Both the position numbers and the translations under genes were made by a program. This document shows, in pieces, positions 9,732-24,275 of a stretch of 64,000 bases of DNA. Every line of letters starts with the position of its first letter. Within the stretch, counting starts at the first letter, position 1. This DNA comes from Isoptericola dokdonensis DS-3 (GTDB lineage Bacteria > Actinomycetota > Actinomycetes > Actinomycetales > Cellulomonadaceae): assembly GCF_001636295.1 (NCBI RefSeq), contig NZ_CP014209.1, positions 744,001 to 808,000 on the forward strand, written 5' to 3'. Under the pieces are notes generated by a model. That model saw nothing but the letters and a program-made list of their open reading frames with translations. It searched no databases and had not been told where the DNA came from.

Positions 9732-10523
9732 TCAGGCGACGTGCGACTGGAAGCGCGCGATCTTCGCGAACTCCTCGGGGTCGAGGCTCGCCCCGCCGAC
9801 GAGCGCGCCGTCGACGTCCGCCTCGGCCATGATCTGCGCGACGTTGCCGGACTTCACCGAACCGCCGTAGAGCACGCGCACGCCGGCGGCGAGCTCGGCG
9901 TCGTACAGCTCGGCGAGCCGGGCGCGGATCGCGCCGCAGACCTCCTGCGCGTCCTGCGGGGTCGCGACCTCGCCGGTGCCGATGGCCCAGACGGGCTCGT
10001 AGGCGATGACGACGTCCTTCGCCTGCTCGGCGGGCACGCCCTCGAGCGCCGCGTCCACCTGGGCCAGCGAGTAGGCGACCTGGTCGCCGGCCCTGCGGAC
10101 GTCGAGGCCCTCGCCGACGCAGAGGATCGGGACGAGCCCCTTGCCGAAGGCCGCCTTGACCTTGGCGTTGACCAGCGCGTCGTCCTCGTGGTGGTACTCG
10201 CGGCGCTCGGAGTGGCCGACGGCCACGTAGGTGCAACCCAGGCGCTTGAGCATGGCACCCGACACCTCGCCGGTGTACGCGCCCGACTCGTGCTGCGAGA
10301 TGTCCTGGGCGCCGTAGCGGACGCCCAGCTTGTCGGCGTCGACCAGGGTCTGCACCGAGCGCAGGTCGGTGAACGGCGCGAGCACCGCCACCTCCACCGC
10401 GGAGTAGTCGTGGGAGGCGTCCTTGAGCGTCCACGCCAGCTTCTGGACCGCGGCGATCGCCTCGGCGTGGTCCAGGTTCATCTTCCAGTTGCCCGCCATG
10501 AGCGGCGTGCGGTTCGTGGCCAC
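9732..10523 (-). CDS. tpiA: Triose-phosphate isomerase
   Basis: Interconverts dihydroxyacetone phosphate and glyceraldehyde-3-phosphate. The 263-residue TIM barrel has catalytic K14 in GNWKMN, H104 in AVGHSERRE and E176 in [11 protein letters not shown], plus the phosphate-binding GGSVK near the C-terminus. All active-site residues are intact. It lies 53 bases downstream of pgk on the minus strand. Confidence 0.97.
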   Translation of the reverse strand: MATNRTPLMAGNWKMNLDHAEAIAAVQKLAWTLKDASHDYSAVEVAVLAPFTDLRSVQTLVDADKLGVRYGAQDISQHESGAYTGEVSGAMLKRLGCTYVAVGHSERREYHHEDDALVNAKVKAAFGKGLVPILCVGEGLDVRRAGDQVAYSLAQVDAALEGVPAEQAKDVVIAYEPVWAIGTGEVATPQDAQEVCGAIRARLAELYDAELAAGVRVLYGGSVKSGNVAQIMAEADVDGALVGGASLDPEEFAKIARFQSHVA

Positions 10524-10576
10524 GGGTGTGCCCTTCAGTTCGTGATCGGTAGGTCGTGCGCGGTGCGCGGGGATGC

Positions 10577-11773
10577 TCAGGCCAGGACGGTGAGGCCGGG
10601 GAGCTCCTTGCCCTCCAGCAGCTCCAGGCTCGCGCCGCCCCCGGTCGAGATGTGGCTGAAGCCGGCCTCGTCGAAGCCGAGCCGGCGCACGGCGGCCGCG
10701 GAGTCGCCGCCACCGACGATGGAGAAGCCGCCCGCCGCGGTCGCGTCGATGATGCCCTGCGCCACGGCGCGCGTACCGCCGGCGAAGGCGTCGAACTCGA
10801 AGACGCCCATCGGGCCGTTCCAGGCGATGGTGCGGGCGTCAGCCAGCTTCGCCGCGAAGAGCGCGCCGGAGTCGGGGCCGATGTCGAGGCCCATCTTGCC
10901 GTCCGGGATCGCGTCCGCGGCGACGGTGGTGTGCGGGGCGTCCGCGGCGAACGAGTCCGCCGCGACGATGTCCGTCGGGAGCACGATCTCGACGCCGCCG
11001 GCCTCCGCCTGCGCGAGGTAGCCGCGCACGGTGTCGATCTGGTCCTCCTCGAGCAGCGAGGAGCCGACCGAGTGGCCCTGGGCGGCGAGGAAGGTGAACA
11101 CCATGCCGCCGCCGATGAGCAGGCGGTCCGCCTTGGTCAGCAGGTTCGCGATGACGCCCAGCTTGTCGGAGACCTTCGAGCCGCCGAGCACGACCGCGTA
11201 GGGACGCTCGGGGTCGGTCGTGGCGCGCGAGAGCGACTCGACCTCCTGGAGCACGAGGTCGCCCGCCGCGGACGGGAGCACCTTGGCGACGTCGTAGACC
11301 GACGCCTGCTTGCGGTGCACCACGCCGAAGCCGTCGGAGACGAAGGCGTCGGCGAGCCGGGCGAGCTCGCCGGCGAGCTCCTCGCGCTCGGCGTCGACCT
11401 TCGAGGTCTCGCGGGCGTCGAAGCGCACGTTCTCCAGCAGCGCGACCTGGCCGTCGGCCAGCGCCTCGACGGTGGACCGGGCGGACTCGCCGACGAGGTC
11501 GGAGGCCAGCGCGACGTCCTGGCCGAGCAGCTCGCCGAGGCGCGCGGCGACCGGCGCGAGCGAGTACTGCGGGTCCGGCGAGCCCTTGGGGCGGCCCAGG
11601 TGGGCGGTGACGACGACGCGGGCGCCGGCGTCGACCAGGCGGGTGAGCGTCGGGAGCGCGGCGCGGATCCGGCCGTCGTCGGTGATGGTGGTGCCGTCCA
11701 GCGGCACGTTGAAGTCGGAGCGGACGAGGACGCGCTTGCCGCGCAGGTCCCCGAGAGAGTCGATCGTCTTCAT
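10577..11773 (-). CDS. pgk: Phosphoglycerate kinase
   Basis: Makes ATP from 1,3-bisphosphoglycerate. The 398-residue product starts [25 protein letters not shown], has TAHLGRPKG in the substrate domain, the hinge segment [10 protein letters not shown] and the C-terminal [10 protein letters not shown] nucleotide loop, and is full length. GAGGTGAGC precedes the ATG at 11773. Between it and gap is a long inverted repeat that may separate their expression. Gene order gap-pgk-tpiA is canonical. Confidence 0.97.
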   Translation of the reverse strand: MKTIDSLGDLRGKRVLVRSDFNVPLDGTTITDDGRIRAALPTLTRLVDAGARVVVTAHLGRPKGSPDPQYSLAPVAARLGELLGQDVALASDLVGESARSTVEALADGQVALLENVRFDARETSKVDAEREELAGELARLADAFVSDGFGVVHRKQASVYDVAKVLPSAAGDLVLQEVESLSRATTDPERPYAVVLGGSKVSDKLGVIANLLTKADRLLIGGGMVFTFLAAQGHSVGSSLLEEDQIDTVRGYLAQAEAGGVEIVLPTDIVAADSFAADAPHTTVAADAIPDGKMGLDIGPDSGALFAAKLADARTIAWNGPMGVFEFDAFAGGTRAVAQGIIDATAAGGFSIVGGGDSAAAVRRLGFDEAGFSHISTGGGASLELLEGKELPGLTVLA

Positions 11774-11823
11774 GAGCTCACCTCGTGCTGGTCGTTCGGG
11801 TGTGTCGGGAAGGTGGTGGCACG

Positions 11824-11892
11824 ACGACGTCCGCGGGGCGCGGGGCCCGCTCGTCGCGGGGACGGGCGGGGCCGCGCACCCGCGGACGTCGT
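11824..11892 (-). repeat. Long inverted repeat in the gap-pgk spacer
   Basis: Perfect 14-bp arms ACGACGTCCGCGGG (11824-11837) and complement (11879-11892) enclose about 41 G+C-rich bases that can fold further. There is no T tract. It could be a leaky terminator or an RNA processing or stabilising structure between gap and pgk. Confidence 0.45.
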
Positions 11893-11917
11893 GGTCACGC
11901 TGGGGCGGTGCGGATCG

Positions 11918-12979
<1,062 letters not shown>

Positions 12980-13155
12980 TCATGCGCGCACACGGCGCGC
13001 TGATGCTCGCGGTGTCCCCTGGTAGCCCGTGACGATGCCTTCCGGGACCTCACGTCCAGGGGTCACCGTCGTCACCTGACGCCCCCGAGCCTATACCCTC
13101 CCGTTGCCGGTCGCAGACCTCGGCCCTCGGTGAGACAGGTGGGCCGCCCACCGCG

Positions 13156-14136
13156 TCACAGGTCCAGCAGGTCCGGGCTCAGGCCGGCCTCGGTGTCCGG
13201 GACGCCGAGATCCATGGCCCGCTTGTCCGCGGTCGACAGCAGGCGGCGGATCCGGCCCGCCACCGCGTCCTTGGACAGCGGCGGGTCGGCGAGCTGCCCC
13301 AGCTCCTCCAGGGAGGCCTGCTTGTGCGCCAGCCGCAGCTCGCCCGCCTGGCGCAGGTGGTCCGGCACCTCGTCGCCGAGGATCTCGAACGCGCGCTCGA
13401 CCCGCGCGCCGGCGGCCACCGCGGCGCGCGCCGAGCGGCGCAGGTTCGCGTCGTCGAAGTTGGCGAGCCGGTTCGCGGTGCCGCGCACCTCGCGGCGGGC
13501 ACGCCGCTCCTCCCAGGCCTCGCGCGTAGTCACCGCACCGACCCGCTTGAGGAGCGCGCTGATGGCGTCACCGTCCCGCACGACCACCCGGTCCACCCCG
13601 CGCACCTCGCGGGACTTCGCCTGCACGCCGAGCCGACGCGCCGCGCCGACCAGCGCGAGCGCCGCCTCCGGACCGGGGCACGTGACCTCCAGCGCCATCG
13701 AGCGGCCCGGCTCCGTGAGCGACCCGTGGGCGAGGAACGCGCCCCGCCACACCGCCTCCGCCTCGTCGACGCCGCCCGAGACGACCTCGGGGGCCAGCCC
13801 GCGGACCGGACGGCCCCGGGAGTCGAGCAGGCCCGTCTGCCGGGCCAGCGACTCGCCCTCGCGCACCACGCGCACCACGTAGCGGTCGTTCTTGCGCAGG
13901 CCGCCGGCCCGCACGACGATCAGCTCGCTGGCGTGCCCGTAGAGGTCCGAGATGGCGCGGCGCAGCCGCGCCGCCGCCGCCTCCGAGTCCAGCTCCGCCT
14001 CGATCACGACCCGCCCCGAGATGATGTGCAACCCGCCCGAGAACCGGAGCATCGCCGACACCTCGGCCTTGCGGCACGACGTCCGGGTCACCGTGTAGCG
14101 CGCGAGCTCGTCCTTCACCTCTGCCGTGAGAGCCAT
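13156..14136 (-). CDS. whiA: Sporulation/cell-division transcription factor WhiA
   Basis: WhiA proteins combine a degenerate LAGLIDADG homing-endonuclease fold (N-terminal two thirds) with a C-terminal helix-turn-helix. They control division and developmental genes in Gram-positives, and non-sporulating actinobacteria keep them. The 326-residue product begins [13 protein letters not shown] and has [17 protein letters not shown] and the C-terminal [19 protein letters not shown] helix-turn-helix. The ATG at 14136 has AGGA upstream at workable spacing. It is the last gene of uvrC-rapZ-yvcK-whiA. Confidence 0.96.
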   Translation of the reverse strand: MALTAEVKDELARYTVTRTSCRKAEVSAMLRFSGGLHIISGRVVIEAELDSEAAAARLRRAISDLYGHASELIVVRAGGLRKNDRYVVRVVREGESLARQTGLLDSRGRPVRGLAPEVVSGGVDEAEAVWRGAFLAHGSLTEPGRSMALEVTCPGPEAALALVGAARRLGVQAKSREVRGVDRVVVRDGDAISALLKRVGAVTTREAWEERRARREVRGTANRLANFDDANLRRSARAAVAAGARVERAFEILGDEVPDHLRQAGELRLAHKQASLEELGQLADPPLSKDAVAGRIRRLLSTADKRAMDLGVPDTEAGLSPDLLDL

Positions 14137-14174
14137 GCGGTCATCCTGCCACGCGCGCGGGCGTCCGACCGTCC

Positions 14175-15173
14175 TCAGCAGGGCACGTCGGACGTGCCCT
14201 CGAACACGTCCCGGAACGCCGCTGCCAGCAGCAACGGGTCGTGCCGGGCCGAGCCGTCCCGCTGGCGGACCGGGCGCAGGACCAGCCGAGCGCCGAGCGC
14301 CGCCGCGGCCTCCGCGAGCGCCGCGGGGTCGTCCACCCCCGACGGGTCCGCCAGGACGACGTCGATCCGCAGACCCGGTGCGTGCTTGCGGAGGGCCTCC
14401 AGGTGCTCGGCGTGCGTCAGCCCGTGCGTCTCGCCGCGCTCCGCGCTGAGGTTGAGGGTCACGCAGCGCCGGGCCGTCGTCGCCTCCAGCGCGGCGGCCA
14501 GCCCCGGCACGAGCAGGTGCACGAGCACCGAGGAGTACCAGGAGCCGGGACCCATGACCACCCAGTCGGCGTCCAGGACCGCGCGCACCGCCTCCGGGCA
14601 CGCCGGCGGGTCGGCGGGCACGAGCCGCAGCTGCTCGATCCGACCGTCGGTGACCGCCACCCGGCTCTGGCCCACGACGGTCGAGCGCCCGCCGTCGTCG
14701 TGCGCCACGTCGGCCTCCACCACGAGCGGGACGGATGCCATCGGCAGCACCCGGCCGCGCGCACCCAGCAGCCGGCCGACCCAGTCCAGCCCCTGCACGG
14801 TGTCCCCGAGCCGCTCCCACAGGGCGACGATGAGCAGGTTGCCCACCGCGTGCCCGTCCAGGTCGCCGCCGGAGGTGAACCGGTGCTGGAGCAGCTCGCT
14901 CCACGTGCGGCCCCACTCGGAGTCGTCGCACAGCGCGGCGAGTGCCATCCGCAGGTCCCCCGGCGGAAGCACGTCGAGCTCGTCGCGCAACCGTCCCGAC
15001 GACCCTCCGTCGTCGGCGACCGTCACCACCGCCGCGATGCGGTCCGACAGCAGGCGCAGGGCGCTCAGGGACGCGGACAGCCCGTGACCGCCGCCCAGGG
15101 CCACGACGGAGGGGTCGGAGCCCCGCGGTGCGCCGGACCGCGCGCCCGCGCCGTCGTGCGTGCTCAGGGTCAT
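14175..15173 (-). CDS. yvcK: YvcK/CofD-like gluconeogenesis factor
   Basis: Family members bind UDP-sugars and affect carbon flux and cell-wall synthesis; the biochemical role is incompletely settled. The 332-residue product has the phosphate loop [16 protein letters not shown] near the start, the [17 protein letters not shown] motif, and the [10 protein letters not shown] and [12 protein letters not shown] segments. The ATG at 15173 overlaps the rapZ stop as ATGA. Position between rapZ and whiA is the classic actinobacterial order. Confidence 0.95.
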   Translation of the reverse strand: MTLSTHDGAGARSGAPRGSDPSVVALGGGHGLSASLSALRLLSDRIAAVVTVADDGGSSGRLRDELDVLPPGDLRMALAALCDDSEWGRTWSELLQHRFTSGGDLDGHAVGNLLIVALWERLGDTVQGLDWVGRLLGARGRVLPMASVPLVVEADVAHDDGGRSTVVGQSRVAVTDGRIEQLRLVPADPPACPEAVRAVLDADWVVMGPGSWYSSVLVHLLVPGLAAALEATTARRCVTLNLSAERGETHGLTHAEHLEALRKHAPGLRIDVVLADPSGVDDPAALAEAAAALGARLVLRPVRQRDGSARHDPLLLAAAFRDVFEGTSDVPC

Positions 15174-16108
15174 TCCTTCCCGAGGTCGCGGGCGGTCACC
15201 GTGACCTGCTGCCCAGCGACCCGCAGCCGCTCGGCGATCTCGCCCGCGATCGCCACCGACCGGTGCTTGCCGCCGGTGCAGCCGACGGCGATCGTGACGT
15301 ACCGCTTCTCCTCGGCGAGGTAGCCCGCCAGGACGGGCTCCAGCGCGGCCACGTAGCGGTCGACGAACTCGAGCGCGCCGGGTCGTTCCAGCACGTACTG
15401 CCGGACGGCCTCGTCGCGGCCCGTCAGGTGGCGCAGCTCGGTGATCCAGTACGGGTTGGCGAGGAACCGGACGTCGACGACGTGGTCCGCGTCGAGCGGT
15501 ATCCCGTACTTGAAGCCGAAGGCGAGCACGTTGACGCGCAGGGCGTCGTGGGCGGCGCTCCCCACGATCGCGTCGCGGACCTCCTTGGCGAGGTCGTGGA
15601 CGCTCAGCACGGACGTGTCGATGACGACGTCCGCCCGCTCGGCGAGCGACGCCAGCACGCGCCGCTCGGTGCCGATGCCGTCGAGGATCCGGCCGTCGCC
15701 CTGCAGGGGGTGCGGGCGCCGGACGCTCTCGAACCGCCGCACGAGCACCTCGTCGCTCGCGTCGAGGAACAGGATGCGGTAGCTCGCGCCGCCCGCCTGC
15801 AGGTGGTCGAGCGCCTGGGAGAGCTCGGAGAAGTACTCCCGCCCGCGGACGTCCACCACGACGGCGAGGCGCTCCACCGACGAGCCGGCCCGCGTCATGA
15901 GGTCCACCAGGGGCACGATCATCAGCGGCGGCAGGTTGTCCACGACGAACCAGTCGAGGTCCTCCAGGACGCCGGCGGCGCGGGACCGGCCGGCGCCCGA
16001 CATCCCGGTGATGATGAGGACCTCGGGGTCGGAGCGGTCGGGCGCGGGCGTGGCCGCCTCGATCGCGGGGATGCCGGCGGGGACGGTGATGGGCGACGGT
16101 TCGCTCAT
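15170..16108 (-). CDS. rapZ: RNase adapter RapZ / P-loop nucleotide-binding protein
   Basis: In enterobacteria RapZ guides a small RNA to RNase E; in Gram-positives the role is less clear, and the family (YvcJ) binds and hydrolyses nucleotides. The 312-residue product has the Walker [11 protein letters not shown] near residue 36 and the C-terminal signature [13 protein letters not shown]. The ATG at 16108 ([10 protein letters not shown]) is preferred to longer options; CATGCT six bases upstream would also allow leaderless initiation. It overlaps yvcK by four bases. Confidence 0.93.
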   Translation of the reverse strand: MSEPSPITVPAGIPAIEAATPAPDRSDPEVLIITGMSGAGRSRAAGVLEDLDWFVVDNLPPLMIVPLVDLMTRAGSSVERLAVVVDVRGREYFSELSQALDHLQAGGASYRILFLDASDEVLVRRFESVRRPHPLQGDGRILDGIGTERRVLASLAERADVVIDTSVLSVHDLAKEVRDAIVGSAAHDALRVNVLAFGFKYGIPLDADHVVDVRFLANPYWITELRHLTGRDEAVRQYVLERPGALEFVDRYVAALEPVLAGYLAEEKRYVTIAVGCTGGKHRSVAIAGEIAERLRVAGQQVTVTARDLGKE

Positions 16109-16139
16109 GGACCCAGCATGCCAAACGCGGCCCGGTCGC

Positions 16140-18149
16140 TCATGACGCCGCACCGGCGGCGAGCGCCTCCACGACCGCCTGGGCGGTGTGGGGTCCGACA
16201 CCCTTGACCTGGGCGATCTCCTCGACGGTGGCCGACCGGAGCCGCTTGACGGACCCGAACTCGGCGAGCAGCGCCTGCTGCCGCGCCGGCCCCAGGCCGG
16301 GCACCCCGTCCAGGACGGACGCGGTCATCCCCTTGCTGCGGCGGCGTCGGTGCTGCGCGATCGCGAACCGGTGCGCCTCGTCACGGACCCGCTGGAGCAG
16401 GTACAGCCCCTGGGAGGCCCGCTGCAGGATCACCGGATGGTCGTCCCCGGGGACCCACACCTCTTCCAGCCGCTTCGCGAGGCCGCACAGCGCCACGTCC
16501 GTCACGCCCAGCTCGGCCAGGGCGCGTGCCGCGGCGGCCACCTGCGGCGGCCCGCCGTCGACGACGACCAGGTTCGGCGGGTACGCGAACCGCCGCCGGG
16601 CGGGCTCGGCCGCGTCGGGGCCGTCGTCCGCGGGCACGCCGTCGCCCGGCACCTCGCCGGCCGGCACCTCGCCGGACATCGCGGGGTGGGCGTGCTGGTC
16701 GGCGAGGTAGCGCCGGAACCGACGCGTGATCACCTCGTGCATCGCCGCGGTGTCGTCCGCCGCGCCGTCGCCGTCCGGACCGCGCACGGAGAACGTGCGG
16801 TACTCCCCCTTGCGGGGCAGCCCGTCCTCGAACACCACCATGGACGCGGACTGGTAGCTCCCCTGGGTGTGGGAGACGTCGTAGCACTCGATCCGCAGCG
16901 GCGCCTCGTCGAGCCCGAGGGCGTCCTGGATCTCCGCGAGCGCCTGGCTGCGGGTCGTGAGGTCGCCGGCCCGCCGTGTGCGGTGCAGCGCGAGCGCCTG
17001 CTCCGCGTTCTTGCGCACCGTCTCCGCGAGCTCGCGCTTGTCGCCCCGCTGCGGGACCCGCACGTCCACCTGGGAGCCGCGCAGGCCGCGCAGCCACGCG
17101 GTGACCTCCGTCAGGTCCGGCGGCAGGACGGGCACGAGCACCTCCCGGGGCACGGCGTCGCGTGCCGCGGCGCGCGCCTGCGCGGACGGGACGTCCGGGT
17201 CGACCGCGTCCTCGACCGCGCCGTACACCTGCTGCAGCAGGTGCTCCACGAGCTCGGCGTCCGTGACGTCCTCGACCTTCTCCACCACCCAGCCCCGCTG
17301 GCCGCGGATGCGGCCGCCGCGCACGTGGAAGACCTGGACCGCCGCCTCGAGGTCGTCGCCGACGAGCGCGAACACGTCCGCGTCGGTGTCGTCCGACAGC
17401 ACGACCGCGTTCTTCTCCGTCACCCGTCGCAGCGCCGCCAGGTCGTCGCGCAGCCGCGCCGCCTGCTCGTACTCCATCGCGGCGGCCGCCTCGGCCATCT
17501 GCCGCTCCAGGCGACGCACGAACCGGCCGGTGTCCCCCGCCATGAAGTCGCACAGGTCCGACGCGAGCGCCTGGTGGTCCTCCGGGCTGATGCGCCCCAC
17601 GCAGGGTGCCGCGCACTTGTCGATGTAGCCGAGCAGGCAAGGCCGCCCGGACTGCTGGGCCCGGCGGTACACCCCGGAGGAGCAGGTGCGCACCGGGAAC
17701 ACGCGCAGCAGCAGGTCGAGGGTCTCGCGGATCGCCCAGGCGTGCCCGTAGGGACCGAAGTAGCGGGTGCCGCGACGCTTGGTGCCCCGCATCACCTGGG
17801 CGCGCGGGATCTCGTCACCCATCGTCACCGCGAGGTACGGGTACGACTTGTCGTCGCGGTACTTCACGTTGAACCGCGGGTCGTACTCCTTGATCCAGGA
17901 GTACTCCAGCGCGAGCGCCTCGACCTCCGTGCCGACCACCGTCCACTCCACGGACGAGGCCGTGGTGACCATCTGCTGGGTGCGGTGATGGAGGTTCGCG
18001 ACGTCCTGGAAGTAGCTGGACAGCCGCTGGCGCAGGTTCTTCGCCTTGCCGACGTAGACGACCCGGCCGTGCGGGTCGCGGAACCGGTAGACGCCCGGCG
18101 AGGTGGGGATCTCGCCCGGTCGGGGGCGGTACGTCGCGGGGTCGGCCAT
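16140..18149 (-). CDS. uvrC: Excinuclease ABC subunit C
   Basis: Makes the 3' and 5' incisions in nucleotide-excision repair. The 669-residue product has an N-terminal GIY-YIG nuclease (SPGVYRF to [14 protein letters not shown]), a central UVR motif ([19 protein letters not shown]), an RNase H-like second nuclease ([19 protein letters not shown]) and tandem helix-hairpin-helix repeats at the end. The ATG at 18149 is chosen over the GTG at 18155 because TAGTCT lies exactly six bases before it. That suggests a leaderless transcript, and the GTG would abut the -10 itself. It heads uvrC-rapZ-yvcK-whiA. Confidence 0.96.
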   Translation of the reverse strand: MADPATYRPRPGEIPTSPGVYRFRDPHGRVVYVGKAKNLRQRLSSYFQDVANLHHRTQQMVTTASSVEWTVVGTEVEALALEYSWIKEYDPRFNVKYRDDKSYPYLAVTMGDEIPRAQVMRGTKRRGTRYFGPYGHAWAIRETLDLLLRVFPVRTCSSGVYRRAQQSGRPCLLGYIDKCAAPCVGRISPEDHQALASDLCDFMAGDTGRFVRRLERQMAEAAAAMEYEQAARLRDDLAALRRVTEKNAVVLSDDTDADVFALVGDDLEAAVQVFHVRGGRIRGQRGWVVEKVEDVTDAELVEHLLQQVYGAVEDAVDPDVPSAQARAAARDAVPREVLVPVLPPDLTEVTAWLRGLRGSQVDVRVPQRGDKRELAETVRKNAEQALALHRTRRAGDLTTRSQALAEIQDALGLDEAPLRIECYDVSHTQGSYQSASMVVFEDGLPRKGEYRTFSVRGPDGDGAADDTAAMHEVITRRFRRYLADQHAHPAMSGEVPAGEVPGDGVPADDGPDAAEPARRRFAYPPNLVVVDGGPPQVAAAARALAELGVTDVALCGLAKRLEEVWVPGDDHPVILQRASQGLYLLQRVRDEAHRFAIAQHRRRRSKGMTASVLDGVPGLGPARQQALLAEFGSVKRLRSATVEEIAQVKGVGPHTAQAVVEALAAGAAS

Positions 18150-18155
18150 GGCCAC

Positions 18156-18161
18156 AGACTA
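18156..18161 (-). promoter_or_regulatory. -10 element of uvrC, leaderless type
   Basis: TAGTCT on the minus strand followed by six bases and the uvrC ATG. No Shine-Dalgarno is present. The -35 is not recognisable. Confidence 0.5.
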
Positions 18162-18200
18162 GGTCAGACCGCCCACACGACCGCTCGTCGGCGGGGCGGC

Positions 18201-18707
18201 TCAGACGACCGTCGAGGTCCGCAGCGGCGCCGGGTCGACCAGCACGGGGAAGTTCACGCTGCGCGCGAGGAAGCACAGGGAGTGCGCCCGGTGGTGGAGC
18301 TCGGCGAGCCGCTCGTCCGTCGCCCCGGCGCCCGGGTCGACCAGGACGTGCGGGCGCAGCGTCACGTCGGTGAACTGCCCCTCGCCGCGCGCCTCGACGC
18401 GCATCGTGCCCGTCGCCTCGTCGGTGTAGCCGCGCACCACGACGCCCGCCTCGGCCGCGAGGTGCAGGAACCACAGCATGTGGCACTGGGACAGGCTCGC
18501 GACGAACAGCTCCTCGGGGCTGTACCGGCCGGGGTCGCCGCGGAACGCCGGGTCGGCGCTGCCGGGCAGCACCGGGCGGCCCGGGGCGGTGACGTCGTGG
18601 TCGCGCGTGTAGGCCGTGTACGACGTCGTGGCGCCGGCGCCGTCCCCCGCCGCCACGGTGCTGGTGGGCCAGGTGACGGCGACCTCGAACGAGTGCTGGG
18701 CTCCCAT
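18201..18707 (-). CDS. OsmC/Ohr family peroxiredoxin-like protein
   Basis: Members reduce organic hydroperoxides through a cysteine pair. The 168-residue product has both: C75 in VASLSQCHMLWFL and C145 in HSLCFLARSVNFPV. The sequence is closer to the OsmC-like branch than to Ohr, so the substrate is uncertain. It starts at the ATG at 18707, which TACGGT precedes by six bases, suggesting its own leaderless promoter in the 17-base gap after uvrA. It lies between uvrA and uvrC on the same strand. Confidence 0.88.
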   Translation of the reverse strand: MGAQHSFEVAVTWPTSTVAAGDGAGATTSYTAYTRDHDVTAPGRPVLPGSADPAFRGDPGRYSPEELFVASLSQCHMLWFLHLAAEAGVVVRGYTDEATGTMRVEARGEGQFTDVTLRPHVLVDPGAGATDERLAELHHRAHSLCFLARSVNFPVLVDPAPLRTSTVV

Positions 18708-18713
18708 GCGCCC

Positions 18714-18719
18714 ACCGTA
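18714..18719 (-). promoter_or_regulatory. -10 element of the OsmC-like gene, leaderless type
   Basis: TACGGT on the minus strand, then six bases, then ATG. It lies in the short gap after the uvrA stop and lacks a Shine-Dalgarno. Confidence 0.45.
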
Positions 18720-18724
18720 GGGGG

Positions 18725-21670
<2,946 letters not shown>

Positions 21671-21676
21671 CGCAGC

Positions 21677-21682
21677 ATCGTA
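21677..21682 (-). promoter_or_regulatory. -10 element of uvrA, leaderless type
   Basis: TACGAT on the minus strand, six bases before the GTG start. An 18-base spacer upstream puts the -35 position inside the SOS-like box. Confidence 0.5.
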
Positions 21683-21700
21683 CGGCGCGCCACCGACCTT

Positions 21701-21714
21701 CGTACAGGTGTTCT
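21701..21714 (-). promoter_or_regulatory. SOS (LexA) box upstream of uvrA
   Basis: The minus strand reads AGAACACCTGTACG. The Gram-positive/actinobacterial LexA consensus is CGAACnnnnGTTCG; the core here is GAAC-ACCT-GTAC, one mismatch in the second half-site. It overlaps the expected -35 of the uvrA promoter, a natural position for repression. Confidence 0.6.
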
Positions 21715-21794
21715 ACGACACCCTCGGGCGGTGGCGGGTCGACCGGCCACCGGACGTCGCCGCCCGCAAGGCTCCGACGTGCTTGGATGCGGCC

Positions 21795-22088
21795 ATGGCC
21801 ACCTTCGTCGTCACGTACGCCTACCGCCCCGACCCTGCCCGGCTCGACGCCGTGCGGCCCGCGCACCGCACGTTCCTCGGGGAGCTGAACGCGCGCGGCG
21901 TCGTGCGCGTGTCGGGGCCGCTGCCCGCCACGGCCGACGCGCCCGCTGGCGCCCTGCTCGTCGTGGAGGCCGACGACGCCCAGGACGCCCTGCACACGCT
22001 GGACCCCGACCCGTTCCGCGACGCCGACCTGATCGCCGAGCGGTCGGTCCGCGAGTGGCTGCCCGTGATCGGTGGCTTCGCCTCCTGA
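21795..22088 (+). CDS. YciI-like small protein
   Basis: The 97-residue product has the ferredoxin-like fold pattern of the YciI family: strand FVVTYAY, then [11 protein letters not shown] with the family His (H24), [19 protein letters not shown] and a final PFRDADL segment. Family members are small, often dimeric, possibly enzymatic proteins of mostly unknown substrate. It is transcribed divergently from uvrA and ends one base before the convergent terC stop. TTGGAT six bases before the ATG may be its -10. Function is not assigned. Confidence 0.8.
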   Translation: MATFVVTYAYRPDPARLDAVRPAHRTFLGELNARGVVRVSGPLPATADAPAGALLVVEADDAQDALHTLDPDPFRDADLIAERSVREWLPVIGGFAS

Positions 22089-22089
22089 G

Positions 22090-23100
22090 TCAGGAGTCGG
22101 CGGGCTCCTCGGCGCCGGCCCCGGCGCGCACCCGCCCGCGGGTCCTCAGCAGGCTGGCGACGGTCGCGATCGCGAGCGACCCGATGATCACGGCGAGCGA
22201 GAGCCAGATCGGGATCTCCGGGGCCCACGCCACGTGCTCGCCACCGTTGATGAACGGCACCTCGTTCGTGTGCAGGGCCTCGAGCACCAGCTTGACCCCG
22301 ATGAACCCGAGGATGAACGCCAGCGCGAACGGCAGGTAGACCAGCCGTTCCAGGAGACCGCCCAGCAGGAAGTACAGCTGGCGCAGGCCCATCAGCGCGA
22401 ACAGGTTGGTCGCGAAGACGATGAAGGGGTCCTGGGTGAGGCCGAAGATCGCGGGGATCGAGTCGAGCGCGAAGAGCAGGTCCGTGGTGCCGATCGCCAC
22501 GAAGACGACGAGCATCGGCGTCCACAGCCTGCGCCCGTCGACCACGGTACGGATCTTCGCGCCGTCGTAGCCGTCGCTCACCGGGAGCACCCGGCGCAGC
22601 CCGCGGATCGCCACGTTCTCCTTGAACTCCTCCTCCTCGTCGCCGCCGGACACCAGCTTGATCGCGGTGTACACGAGGAACGCGCCGAAGAAGTAGAAGA
22701 TCCAGGTGAACTGCTCGATGAGCGCGGCGCCCGCGAGGATGAACGCCCCGCGGAGCACCAGCGCGATGATGATGCCCACCATGAGCACCTTCTGCTGGTG
22801 CTCCCGCGGCACGGCGAACCTGCTCATGATGATCACGAACACGAACAGGTTGTCGACGCTGAGGGAGTACTCGGTGAGCCAGCCCGCGTAGAACTCCCCG
22901 GCGGGCTGGATCCCGCCGACCGCCCACACGACGAGGCCGTACACGAGCGCCAGACCCACGTAGAGAGCCACCCACAGGCCGGCCTCGCGCATGGAGGGCA
23001 CGTGCGGCCGCCGACCGACGACGACGAGGTCGGCGAGGAGGATCGCGGCCATGGCCGCGAGCGAGACCCCCTCGAACCAGAGGGGCAGCTCGTGGGTCAC
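22090..23100 (-). CDS. TerC/Alx family integral membrane protein (second of tandem pair)
   Basis: TerC-family proteins are implicated in manganese efflux and metalation of exported enzymes. The 336-residue product has about eight or nine transmembrane segments and the family hallmarks SVDNLFVFVIIM and FALDSIPAIFGLTQ with membrane-embedded acidic residues, plus NEVPFINGG. It ends in a charged tail. The GTG at 23100 overlaps the stop of the upstream paralogue by four bases (GTGA), so the pair is one translationally coupled unit under the same riboswitch. Confidence 0.9.
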   Translation of the reverse strand: MTHELPLWFEGVSLAAMAAILLADLVVVGRRPHVPSMREAGLWVALYVGLALVYGLVVWAVGGIQPAGEFYAGWLTEYSLSVDNLFVFVIIMSRFAVPREHQQKVLMVGIIIALVLRGAFILAGAALIEQFTWIFYFFGAFLVYTAIKLVSGGDEEEEFKENVAIRGLRRVLPVSDGYDGAKIRTVVDGRRLWTPMLVVFVAIGTTDLLFALDSIPAIFGLTQDPFIVFATNLFALMGLRQLYFLLGGLLERLVYLPFALAFILGFIGVKLVLEALHTNEVPFINGGEHVAWAPEIPIWLSLAVIIGSLAIATVASLLRTRGRVRAGAGAEEPADS

Positions 23101-24101
23101 GCGTCCTCCGGTCCCGCCCCCGCGGTCACGCGGTGGTCACGACGTGTCTTGAGCAGCGAGGCCACCGTGGTGATCGTCAGGACCACGACGATGAAGGCGA
23201 GCGACACCGTCGTGGAGATCTCGGGGATCGCCTCGACGTGCTCACCGCCGTTGATGAACGGCACCTCGTTCGTGTGCAGGGCGTGGATCACCAGCTTGAT
23301 GCCGATGAAGCCCAGGATGGCGGCCAGGCCGTAGTTGAGGAAGACGAGGCGGTCCAGCAGCCCGTCAACCAGGAAGTACAGCTGGCGCAGGCCCAGCAGG
23401 GAGAAGGCGTTCGCGGTGAAGACCAGGAACGTCTCCTGCGTGAGGCCGAAGATGGCGGGGATCGAGTCGACGGCGAAGAGCAGGTCGGCGCTGCCGATGG
23501 CGATCATGACGATGAGCATCGGCGTGATGAACCGCTTGCCGTCGATCTTCGTCGTCATGTGGTGGCCGACGTAGTCGTCGGTCGTCGGGAAGATGCGGCG
23601 CGTGAGGCGCAGGACGCCGTTCTCCTGGAACTCCTCGTCGTGGTCGGTGCCCGAACGGGCCTGCGCGATCGCGGTCCAGATGAGGAAGGCGCCGAAGATG
23701 TAGAAGATCCACGCGAAGTTCGCGATGAGGGCGGCGCCCGCGAGGATGAACACGGTGCGCAGCACGAGCGCGATGGTGATGCCGATGAGCAGCACTCGCT
23801 GCTGGTGCTCCCGCGGGACGCGGAAGCTCGTCATGATCAGGACGAAGACGAACAGGTTGTCGACGCTGAGCGACTTCTCGGTGATGTACCCGGCGAAGTA
23901 CTCACCGCCGTACGTGGTCCCCCAGACCGCCATGACGACGAAGCCGAACGCCACCGCCACGGCGACGTAGGCGAGCGACCACCAGGCCGACTCCTTGAGG
24001 GTGGGGGCGTGCGGTGTGCGCACGTGGCCGACGTAGTCGACGACGAGCATCGCCACGATGGCGGCGACGGTGACGATCCAGACCCAGGGGGCGACATCCA
24101 T
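23097..24101 (-). CDS. TerC/Alx family integral membrane protein (riboswitch-proximal)
   Basis: The 334-residue paralogue of the next gene has the same hallmarks: LSVDNLFVFVLIM, FAVDSIPAIFGLTQ and NEVPFINGGEHVE. PREHQQ and ILAGAAL blocks are shared with its partner. The ATG at 24101 (MDVAPWVWIV) is chosen because GGAGGAG lies at good spacing and the riboswitch aptamer ends just upstream. The two proteins are alike along their whole length, indicating tandem duplication. The likely role is Mn(II) export or metal homeostasis at the membrane; that is inferred from the family and the aptamer. Confidence 0.9.
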   Translation of the reverse strand: MDVAPWVWIVTVAAIVAMLVVDYVGHVRTPHAPTLKESAWWSLAYVAVAVAFGFVVMAVWGTTYGGEYFAGYITEKSLSVDNLFVFVLIMTSFRVPREHQQRVLLIGITIALVLRTVFILAGAALIANFAWIFYIFGAFLIWTAIAQARSGTDHDEEFQENGVLRLTRRIFPTTDDYVGHHMTTKIDGKRFITPMLIVMIAIGSADLLFAVDSIPAIFGLTQETFLVFTANAFSLLGLRQLYFLVDGLLDRLVFLNYGLAAILGFIGIKLVIHALHTNEVPFINGGEHVEAIPEISTTVSLAFIVVVLTITTVASLLKTRRDHRVTAGAGPEDA

Positions 24102-24121
24102 GCGAGACTCCTCCGGTACGC

Positions 24122-24275
24122 AGCACTGTGACCGAAGGTCTCTTCCGCCACGCACCGCCATGCGCACCCGCACGGTGCGCGGGCTGGTGGTTGCGGGACC
24201 GATGGCGCCGGGCCGACGACTGCGCCGACCGTGATGACGACGTCACCGCGGAGGAATACTCCCCTTCAACGAGGT
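24122..24275 (-). promoter_or_regulatory. yybP-ykoY (manganese-sensing) riboswitch upstream of the terC pair
   Basis: On the minus strand the leader has the two conserved boxes of this class. GAAGGGGAGTATTCC covers the 5' loop box (GGGGAGTA at 24264-24257). GAAGAGACCTTCGG covers the 3' loop box (GAGACC at 24142-24137). About 115 bases of G+C-rich stems separate them. The leader ends shortly before the GGAGGAG of the first terC. TATGCT just upstream of the aptamer (around 24281-24286) is a plausible -10. In known examples Mn(II) binding turns on terC/alx-like efflux genes. Confidence 0.8.
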
